Source: Pyrus communis
Lineage: Eukaryota; Streptophyta; Magnoliopsida; Rosales; Rosaceae
Assembly: GCF_963583255.1 (NCBI RefSeq)
Contig: NC_084808.1
Span: 11,307,501 to 11,371,500 of the forward strand
Length of the DNA: 64,000 bases
Reading direction: 5' to 3'
This document shows, one piece after another, positions 55,678-64,000 of the stretch. Below the pieces are notes generated by a model. That model was not told the DNA's origin and did no database searches. It saw nothing but the letters and a program-made list of their open reading frames with translations. Positions within the stretch are counted from its first letter, which is position 1, and every line of letters starts with the position of its first letter. Made by a program: the position numbers and the translations under genes.

Positions 55678-57294
55678 TCATTTGGCCACGTCAATCTTGG
55701 TGTGGGCTGTTTTCATGAAAGGACGTCCAAGTAAGAGTGGCGATGGTGGAGAGTGGGTTGAATCCTCCATGTCAAGCACATAGAAATCTGCAGGAAAAAT
55801 CAAGTGGTCCACTTGCACCAAAACGTCTTCCAAAACTCCTCTCGGGTATGCATTAGATCGATCAGCTAATTGAATAATGACACCATCATTTTTAAGCTCT
55901 CCTAGATTCATAGATGCATAAACAGAGTATGGCATGACATTAATTGATGCACCTAAATCTAGCATAGCATGTTCGAACCTTTTATTACCAATTACACAAG
56001 GGATGGTGAAACTACCTGGATCTTTGCATTTAGGTGGTAACTTTCTTTGCAATATTGCAGAGACATTCTCACTTACATGTACCACCTCTTTCTCCCGAAT
56101 CCGTTTCCTTGTTGTACAAATCTTCTTCAAAAACTTAGCGTACTTTGGAATTTGCTTTATTGCATCAAGAAGCGGGATATTGACATGCACCTTCCTAAAC
56201 GTCTCCAGGATGTCTTTTTCATCCTCCTCTATCTTGGCTTGCATAAACCTGCTAGGAAAGGGCACATTTGGTGGAATCACGTTAGAAACAATTGAGTTTG
56301 GACCTACCTTACATTTGTTGGACGGCCTAGGAGCTTGAAGTGGTTGCGGCAAAGGTTGCTCCACACTTGCCGTGGCCTTGCCCTTGCTCTCTTCCTCTTT
56401 CAGCAACCTTTCATCCTCTTTTTAGCTTGATTTTGGTGGTTGTGAGGTGGTTCCAACTTCCTTGCCACTTCTCAAGGTAATTGTGTTGGCGGTTTCAAAG
56501 CCTCCCTTCGGGTTTGGAATGGTTGAGCTAAGGAGCTTGCCTTGGTCTCGGAATTGCCCTACAAACTCCGCGATCTGCCCAATTTGCTTCTCCAATTGAT
56601 CCACCCTCTTATTATGGTTCTGCATTGCTTTGGCTTGATTCTCTTGCCCCTGAGACAATTTAGTTAGTAACTTAAGAAGTGTATCATTGTCTAGGGACGT
56701 ACCTGAAGCATTTGGGGTAGATTGCTGTGGAGCATGTGTGGGTGCGTGTGGCTTGGTGAAGAACCCCAGGGGTTGTTGGAATCCACTTTGTTGGGCATAT
56801 TGTGGTGCATCTCTCCATCTGAAATTGGGGTGGTCACACCATCCTTGATTGTAAGTATTGGAGAAAGGATCACCCCTTGGTTGGTTTTGATTCCCATAAC
56901 CCACGACATTGGCAGATTCCCATCCTCCATTCTCAATCGATTGAGGGCATTGATCAGATTGGTGTCCTTGAATGGAGCATACACCACAAATTGTAGCTCC
57001 TTGAGCTTTGGGGCCTTCAACAAACTGCGACAACATAGACGTAAGGTTAGCCATTTGGGATTGTAACTCAGAAATAGAACTTACCTCATTTACATGTTGT
57101 GGCCGTGGGGTGTCTCTCTGCCCAACACCTTCATATTGTTGTGCATTGAGTGCTCGATTAGCAATGAGAGTTTTGGCATCCCTAGGTGTCTTGTCCACTA
57201 GAGCTCCTCCCGCGGATGCATCCAACATTTGCCGTTCAAGTGGTAGAAGACCTTCGTAAAAATATTGAAGAAGTAGCTCCTCCAACATTTGCCG
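55678..57294 (-). pseudogene. gag-pro: gag-protease of E3, 5'-truncated
   Basis: The frame enters from the LTR junction at about 57294 with ELLLQYFYEGLLPLERQML, then DASAGGALVDKTPRD, the zinc knuckle CGVCSIQGHQSDQC, a Pro/Gln-rich linker and a coiled-coil-like segment (NHNKRVDQLEKQIGQI). A single TAA near 56422 replaces a Gln codon. After it the frame continues (56406-55678) with VIPPNVPFPSRF and protease (MLDLGASINVMPYSVY; LLLGRPFMKTA). The gag start and main gag domain are missing. E3 keeps the stretch that E2 has lost near 33990. Confidence 0.78.
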
Positions 57295-57295
57295 A

Positions 57296-59260
57296 TAAGA
57301 ATGTGACACACACAAATTAAACCCTATTTGTGACAATTGTAGTAATGATGTAAGTAGGGATCGTTCTAACCGGGGATTAACTAGGGGTGTTAATCTACTT
57401 TGAATTGACTCAAAAACACAAAAACTAAACTTAAAGACTCTTAACAAGACTACTATGACTCAGAATAGCTTTGAAACACTCAAAACTGCCTAAAACAATC
57501 GAATTGACTCAAACAGAAACTAGAACTTAGTTTGGACGAATTTGAAAGTGTTTATAACTCCAAATGCTTAAAAACACAAAATAAAACAAATACAAATGAC
57601 TACGACTCAAAAATATGGGGGGATTGAGTTTTTGATGAAATTAACTAAAATGCACAAATTGTAATTAAGGGCAAAATGTAAATATGAATGTGATGAAAAT
57701 ATGGATGGAATGCTAGCTAGAAGGTTCTTCTCCACACATGTTACACTTGCATACAAGATGATTTTCAGTTGGTCTTTCGATAAATTATGAAACTCAACAC
57801 CCCGGGTTAATTAGGTCCGCTTAAATTAACCGTCAAGTTCTCCTTAAGTTAATGAATTGGATGGGTTTGCGCAACGCAATTCACAAGATTCTCCAAAAGT
57901 CCTTTACGTGAAAAGCACAATAAAGATACAATCAAAGATCATTAAGCATCATGAAAACTATAAGTGTTGACGAGGCTTTCCGTTACTATGATGAGCATGA
58001 AACTAGTGCCAAGAATTCATTTAACGCGATTGTTTATAAGCAACCTCCACTACTTGTGAATATAAGTTCATAACTATTAGGTGAAACTCACTTATATTCT
58101 AGCGTCATATTCATGCATGAAAATTAAGCGTGCACTCTCAATAAACATACATAAATAAGTTATCAATCAAACGGTTAAACAAATTGAATCCACAACTTAT
58201 GAAATTCCAACCAAAGGTAATCAATTCATATTGCAAGCATAAACATGGTTTCGAATCACCCCTAGCTAAAGGGGGTTTAGTTCCTCATACATACAAGACA
58301 AAGAGAATTGAAATTAAACATTGAAATCAAAGGAAAAGAAACACCTAAACATTCCAACAACTCAAACTTGAATTGTATGAACGTTTAGGCCCTCTTCTCT
58401 TCCTCTTTGTTGCGGCACAAGGTCTAAGGATAGGTTTTGGGGTGGTATTTGTATGGAGGAATGGATGTGTGATGGTTGGAGGGCACGGCAATGGAGAGAA
58501 AAGATGCAGAAAATGGAATGGATTTGCACGGCATTGGTTGTGTGATTGTGATGGTGTGTTGTGTGATTGTTTTGTGTTGTGAATGGGAAATGTGTGTATG
58601 AATGCATTGCATGGTTTTATAGGGAGAAAATGGATGGGAGAGCATGTGAATGGCAGCTAGGAGGGAATGATTAAAGAGGGAATGCATATGGAATGACAAC
58701 TAGGTTGGTTGGTGGAAAGCTGGAAATGCAAAGGGGAATGCTGGAAATGGGATGGGAGTACACGGCAAGGTTGTGTGTTTGTGATGGGAGAACATGGATG
58801 AATGATTAAGAGTGCATGTGGGTGAATTATTGAATGGGAAAGCATGTGAGTGACAACTAGGGTGAATGGTGGCTGCAATGATGAAGTGGGATGGCTGGAA
58901 TTAGGATGGGAGGCCACGGCATAGAATGTGTTTGGGTGCATGTGGCTGAAATTGGTAGGTTATGCATGGGTTAGGATGGTTTTTGGGAAGAGAATGGGCT
59001 AGGCCCTTTGTTTTATGTCCTAAAGTGCATACAAGGCCTTCAATTTCGTCCAACACTTTGGCTCCAAGCATAAGCTATCCATCCTTAGCCCAACAGTGCT
59101 CCAAAATGCCCCAAAAGGCTCCACAATGCATCCTTTCGTCAAATACGTCTTATGATCCTGAAAACACACAAAAGAAGCTTGAAGAATTAAAATAACTAAG
59201 AATTAATAACATAAATGCACGAAAATGAGCCAACTAAGTTGCCTAAATATGCTCCTATCA
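57296..59260 (-). repeat. 5' LTR of E3 (about 1965 bp)
   Basis: Nearly identical to 47178-49140; differences are visible for example near 57977, 58261, 58540, 58630 and 59115. TATA box at 58615-58622, stem-loop at 58344-58389. Its outer edge joins gag instead of a primer site. Confidence 0.9.
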
Positions 59261-60966
59261 ACTTTGATAGTCATTCAATCCCATAAAAAAAGGATCCGTG
59301 CTCCCTCTCCCTCATACATTTGACCAATCATTTTTCTCAAATCACCCTCTTCCATTCCTTTTCCTGATTTCTCTCTTCATCGCCCAATTAGATTCTTCCC
59401 TTCTTTACATAACTAATCAGTGCGCTTCACACTCACACCAATCACCAATTCGAAACTTAAAACTTTCTCTCTTCCTTCTCTCTCTGAAGGCACTCTCTCA
59501 CTCTCTCACTCTACAACTTTCTCAAACAAACACTAAACTTCACCAACATGACCTGAAACCTACACCATTGTGTTCATCTCGATACCACAAACACTACCAT
59601 ACCACTGGATCACGCACTGACCAAGTTTTGGACATCGAACTCGGTAGGTCCAAACTCAGTGAGTTTGAGTTAAATGTTTTCAGGCCTAGTTGAGGAGTTT
59701 TGAAGGTCAGGGAAACTTTGTTACAACTCCCCGAGGTCTTTAGTGAAGGGTTGCTAAAGAAACAAACTCTAAATACAAGGTTTCGAGAAGTACCAGTTTT
59801 AGCCGTACATTTGAAGGCATTTTCAGGCCACCTTCGTCCACCTTTTGGACTCCAAAAAGGTATAACGTAATTCTACTCTTCATAAGCTTCATTTCCATAT
59901 AAATTTTGTGAAAAATGGTTGAGCAATGAAAAGGATATGAAGGTTTGAAATTTTTCCAATTTCCGACAAGTTCAGACGGTGACGACCGGCGAAGACGACT
60001 GAAGAAGACGACTGTACATAGTTATAGTTTCTATAAATGCGTATTTACTTCATTTTTACGCTTATATTGCCAAGTTTCGTCATTGTGATATTAAATGTGA
60101 TAAATGTTGCTATATGGTTTGGATATTATTGTCATAACATTCATACATACGTGTACATGCTCATCTTGCTGCACCGGTGTTAATACTCGCCCCAGGGCCA
60201 GGGCTAGTCTTTCACGTGTATATTCACATTCACACCGTTCGCTCGCCTTGGATCCAAGTTAGGTGCCAATCCTGTTGTTCAGATTGCATTAGGCAATTGC
60301 AACTAGTATATGATCGTGCTTCTACACTAGCCTTCATGTGATCGTAGTACTAAAGCGTATTGATTACACCCAGTCCTGTTCGTATTAGAAATTATCTATA
60401 CGAACTTGTGCGTCAGCTTAGATGGATGAGCACTTAGTTATACTTAATTATCACATGATTATATTACTGCGGGATTTGATATATCATGACTTGGCATATT
60501 TCTGGTGATATTGTTGTTATACTATTGTTTACATACTTACGTAGTATGTTTTAAGGAAACTATACTTGTTTTACAGCGAGAGGTTACTATGTTCAAAAAT
60601 AAAGGTTTTCTTACAAACGTTTTTTTGCTGATCCACTCAACTTTGTTTTTCGCCCCTCTAGGTTTAGTAGGTGTGCTTACGTGTAAACGAGGATTCTGGC
60701 AAATCTCAGGAGATTGTTATCTTTAGTGGTATAACCTTCATCATATTTACTATATTGTCTTATTCTTTAACATCACGTGTGAAAAAGGTTTAATCTCGCT
60801 CACCCGCACATTCTATTGATTAGGCACTTTTAGGTTTAAAAAAATTTCACATCTTTTTTTTTTTTTTTTCTACTACACTACACTTTATGGCTTCATCACC
60901 CTCCATGTGTCGATCAACACAACTCGATTCGCAGTCCAAGTGGACATTCCAAGTCAGGGTGTGTCA
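59261..60966 (+). repeat. 5' LTR of E5, right fragment
   Basis: Continues 46872-47177 after E3. Blocks near 60180-60370 (GATCCAAGTTAGGTGCC; TGATCGTAGTACTAAAGCG) match the LTR of element A. It ends GTGTGTCA directly before a tRNA-Met primer site. Confidence 0.72.
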
Positions 60967-60969
60967 GTT

Positions 60970-60982
60970 TGGTATCAGAGCA
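60970..60982 (+). other. Primer-binding site of E5 (initiator tRNA-Met)
   Basis: TGGTATCAGAGCA, the complement of the initiator tRNA-Met 3' end, 3 bases after the LTR. Standard for chromoviruses. Confidence 0.85.
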
Positions 60983-62285
60983 TAAGTTTGGGCGGTATTG
61001 CATTCATCACACGAGTGATGTAAGGAATTTTTCCACCTCGTTGAACACGAAAAACGTAGTAACCTTTCACTAAGTTTTGGGTACTTTAGACAACTTATTG
61101 TCATTTTAGAAATCGCCACTAGACTTTAAATGACGAACCTACCTACCAAGGAATTTCCTTTTTAGGGAACGAGTTGCTAGCCCTGTAACCGGGCTAATGC
61201 ATCAAGAATTGAGTTTCATCAAGGATTTACCGATCAATCTTATCATTTTTTTCCCACTGTTTTTACCAACCCTTCGTGACAAGAAACAAGAAATGGTTTT
61301 GTTACTTCGGTAGAACCTACTGGTATACTATCTCTTACAATTCCTACGAAGTTTACTTCGTCAAGATTCTAGAAATGTCTTGAACGACAACCTGGTGCTA
61401 AAGTGGTAACACCTAACGAAGGTCATTTGAGGGACAATCTTTTAGTCCCCTATGGCACTAATATCTTCAAACGTACTATTAACCATTCTGGATCTTCAAG
61501 AGGAAGATCGACTTCCGTTTAAGTTCGTTTCCAAAGTAGATCGTTAGCAAATTCTTTTTCTGGCCTTAGGACGTTCCAGCCAACCCTAGTTTCTCGAGTT
61601 TCTTTTGGTGATGTATTTGTCATTTCGACCGGTATAGGCCCAGGTGTATGAGTTGTTATACCTACGGTTAGTAGAAATCCCTGAAGTTATAAGTATATTT
61701 CCTAGAATTAATGAAACCACCTCAACGAACCAGTTCCTTACCAATCGTCCAAAATCAACTATCTGAGCGGGCTCTAACCTGTAATTAGCCTATGGTGTCG
61801 TTACTAATTGACAATACTATCCGATATCTTGTAACTGTCAACCAGTATTCAGGCAGTATGATTTCTGATACCAGACACATACTAATATCTGGGAGTCCCT
61901 TATGCCAGAACACTGGTTTACAATTTCAGGGTAACGAACAATATCAAAATATTATAAATGCGTTAATTAGCAGCGCGACTGATAGACTGATTAGCAATGA
62001 CTACTTGAGCCTAAGAAACTAAATCCAGAAACTTAGGAATAAGCCTTTTAGAAGGACAGTAAACTCACGGTTATGTTAACCATATTATCCATTTATGTAA
62101 TCAAAACTTCTTCGACTAGCCACTTCTCGATGACTTCCATAGGTACACAGTAAAATCAAAATATGAGATAATATCTCACTGTTAGAGTGATTTGAGTGTC
62201 GAGAAAACTGTGAATACCTTTTAGTTCGTGTCGTAGAGTTGGTTAGTAGTATTGTACGTTTCGAGGACGTATACCATTGGCATCA
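60983..62285 (+). other. E5 leader and decayed gag/protease region
   Basis: By position it should hold gag and protease, but no gag domain, zinc knuckle or protease active site can be read with confidence. An open frame at 61792-62022 has no recognisable motif. Confidence 0.45.
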
Positions 62286-62948
62286 TTTCTCAAAATTTTA
62301 CCTAGGATATCACCAAATTGTAAAGTGAAGTACATCATTGACCCACTTCCTAGTATTATACCAATTTTCCTTGCTTCATATTGAATGTTTTCGGCGCCAT
62401 TGAGAAACATAGTTACAAAGTTTACCAATCACGAATTTACCCAACCAAGGACTAAACACTTTATCTAGGGAACATCGAACCTATTCGCAAAGGTGAAAGG
62501 CTAAACCTTAGGATCATACCTAGATTGTAGCAACTTAATCGAGTGACGATTAAAAATAGTTTAAACCCTATTTCAAGTTGATGGTCGAGCCAACCAACCC
62601 TTGTAACTCGAGTTTTCTTCCATAGCCTGACGAATTCATAGTGGTCTTATCAACGACTTTCTCATCTACCTTGACAATGAGATCAAATTCTCTAAATATC
62701 AATAGTCAGCTTTACACCAAATTCCTCAAATATTACCTTTGTTTAAATTGATACTTTTCTTGGGAGACGTGATCTTTGTAAACAATAATCATTTCTTTTT
62801 CCAAAAAGGTTTTAGTGGAAGAAGGTTGAAATTCTCACAAAGTGTTGTGAAATTCGAGATATCCTTGATCTTGTCGATTTTATCGACAATTTGTTGGCGA
62901 TTGTTTTACTATAGTGTTCTTCCTTGCTTTTTGACCGAGGAAATTTAA
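62286..62948 (+). pseudogene. pol: Reverse transcriptase of E5, heavily decayed
   Basis: Position by position, translations with stops follow element A: ILPRISPNCKVKYIIDPLPS (counterpart of LPGLPPDR...LLPGTNPIS), NLFAKVKG and TLGSYLDCSNLIE near 62470-62550 (counterpart of ILFVRKKGE and [11 protein letters not shown]), FIVVLSTTFSSTL near 62636-62675 where the catalytic box should be, and ILFLGDVIFVNNN near 62748 (counterpart of the FLGHII block). The two catalytic Asp codons now read Thr-Thr. Confidence 0.62.
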
Positions 62949-63089
62949 TTTAGTTTGGGATGTAGGATAAGAATAAAATTTCTAACAGCTTAAGTGTTGT
63001 CTTTTCCCAAGCATGATTCTTACTTTTTTCGATAACATCGAGAATTTCGAAATCCACGATGACGTTTTCTTTGGATGTTTTGGCTATGT

Positions 63090-63400
63090 AGATGTGGCAT
63101 GACGGGGTAACGCTTACGTTTCCCAACGGTTGAAACAGTATGAAACGAACCATCTTATCCATGACCTAAAGTCAACGGTCATAATCTTTATTCGAAAGCT
63201 GGATGACACTTCTCTGTGGAGAAGCATGTTCGAAATGTTCATCAACCTCACAAACTTCTCCAGTACCTTTCGCTGGGAAAGAGCTAAAATCCGATAGCGA
63301 CGATGGAAGAACTAAACCAACGTCTATGAGTGCACTATCGTATTTTTACCCTAGTTGTGCAAAGGTTTTTACTGCTACAGCAACAAAAGACGCATCCACC
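63090..63400 (+). pseudogene. pol: RNase H of E5, heavily decayed
   Basis: NAYVSQRLKQYE and HDLKSTVIIFIRKLDDTSLW at about 63109-63220 parallel [12 protein letters not shown] and [20 protein letters not shown] of element A. Near 63300-63390 a second block parallels the QRRW...[15 protein letters not shown] part. Stops and substitutions are frequent. Most key residues are lost. Confidence 0.6.
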
Positions 63401-64000
63401 CTTGAATGTCTTTAGCTTGTCTTGTTCCATTCTAATTGGGATTCATGAGTATCGATTTGACGTTACTTACAAATGGTCAAGAATCATTCAAGTGGTTATA
63501 ATCACTTCCTATGTCTGAATAGAGATAGGAAAATATCGCCATACGCTCATAGTACGAGTTTCTTGTACATGTGGAGATTTTGGTGATGTACGGTGGTTAT
63601 CGATTGACTTGACAAGTCAATTCGCTTTTCGTTGGTCCAAAAGGACAACATTGTCACGTCTTGGTGCTGAAAGGCATTCCAATCAACCATGGATACGTGT
63701 CTACCCTACTACACTTCGTATTGCCTTGAAAAGGATGCACTGTCTAGAAGAATTGTTAACATTGGGAGTGCGTTCATGACCATTAATTTCTCAATCACCC
63801 ACGAAATACCTAATTGAATGAATCTTACCGTGGTGACTAAATATCTCGAAAACTACTATTGTAGTTTGACATTATGCATTCGATCTAGTTTTCTCATACC
63901 CTAGATTTGATGGACTTACTTTGATCCTTAAATTTGAGTATTCTTCTAGTCTTCTCGACGTAGTTACCTTTTCACTAAGTTCAAGAGAACTTCACTATGA
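63401..64000. other. Presumed E5 integrase region, not readable
   Basis: Integrase would be expected here, but I found no zinc-finger or D,D,E motif even when stops were allowed. Nothing else recognised. Confidence 0.35.

Larger units (their letters stand above)
47178..59260 (-). mobile_element. Element E3: non-autonomous Athila-type element lacking primer site
   Basis: Minus-strand element with LTRs at 47178-49140 and 57296-59260, a purine tract, an intact antisense ORF (54374-55006) and gag-protease (55678-57294). It is interrupted by a solo LTR (52029-54240). The right LTR joins gag directly, so the primer site and the gag start are missing. Flanks are ACATT and ACTTT, an imperfect duplication. 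By eye the LTRs differ at roughly 15-20 positions, so the insertion is recent. It lies in the 5' LTR of E5. Confidence 0.85.
46872..64000 (+). mobile_element. Element E5: decayed Tekay-like chromovirus, interrupted by E3
   Basis: The LTR starts TGTGACAACCCGTCCC at 46872, is cut at 47177 by E3, resumes at 59261 and ends GTGTGTCA at 60966. An initiator tRNA-Met primer site follows. Pol remains are readable only by patching stops: RT at 62286-62948 and RNase H at 63090-63400. The 3' end lies beyond the window. It is far more decayed than element A, to which its LTR is related. Confidence 0.7.

Noticed and set aside
61792..62022. Protease of E5
   Set aside because: The open frame has no D-S/T-G-like active site; position alone is not enough.

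Overview
The window is plant nuclear DNA made almost entirely of LTR retrotransposons inserted into one another. I see no host gene, tRNA, rRNA or CRISPR array. The Ty3/gypsy lineages (chromovirus, Tat, Athila-type) and the Ty1/copia remnant are typical of a eudicot. A Rosaceae genome such as apple or pear is my best guess from general resemblance of the repeats, not a demonstrated assignment.

Layout. (1) 1-7032, plus strand: element A, the 3' part of a Tekay/Del-type chromovirus (gag, protease, RT, RNase H, integrase, chromodomain, 3' LTR), broken by stops and frameshifts. (2) About 7363 to 39.7 kb, plus strand: element E0, an old Tat-type Ty3 element with LTRs of about 0.5 kb, degraded gag-pol, a second 'archaeal-type' RNase H and an antisense ORF in its 3' region. 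It is split by two younger minus-strand elements: E1 (8243-17458, duplication CCGAG) in its leader, and E2 (25591-37379, duplication GCGGC) inside its antisense ORF. (3) 40.3-46.5 kb, minus strand: a Ty1/copia element with a 301-bp 5' LTR and decayed gag-pol, missing its 3' end. (4) 46872 to beyond 64000, plus strand: element E5, a second and much more decayed Tekay-like chromovirus. Its 5' LTR is interrupted by E3 (47178-59260, minus), which itself carries a solo LTR in the opposite orientation (52029-54240, duplication TGTCG).

E1, E2, E3 and the solo LTR belong to one non-autonomous family. Where present, the primer site matches tRNA-Asp, as in Athila-type elements. LTRs are 1.85-2.5 kb with a very long R-U5. 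The element encodes gag with or without protease, has lost reverse transcriptase, RNase H and integrase, and carries on the opposite strand, between gag/pro and the 3' LTR, an ORF for a small coiled-coil protein (13330-14001, 31274-31876, 54374-55006). The antisense ORF is intact in E1 and E3 and shows an excess of synonymous changes. Upstream of it on its own strand are a constant 62-nt exon-like segment and duplicated promoter-like modules. Additional antisense ORFs are known in Tat-lineage Ty3 elements; this coiled-coil ORF, its putative spliced leader and the structured R-U5 are the best candidates here for something under-described.

These elements need enzymes supplied in trans. E1 and E3 have almost identical LTR pairs, so the family moved recently. 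Elements A, E0, E5 and the copia element are pseudogenised. All boundaries and identities come from reading the sequence; no database search or alignment program was run.
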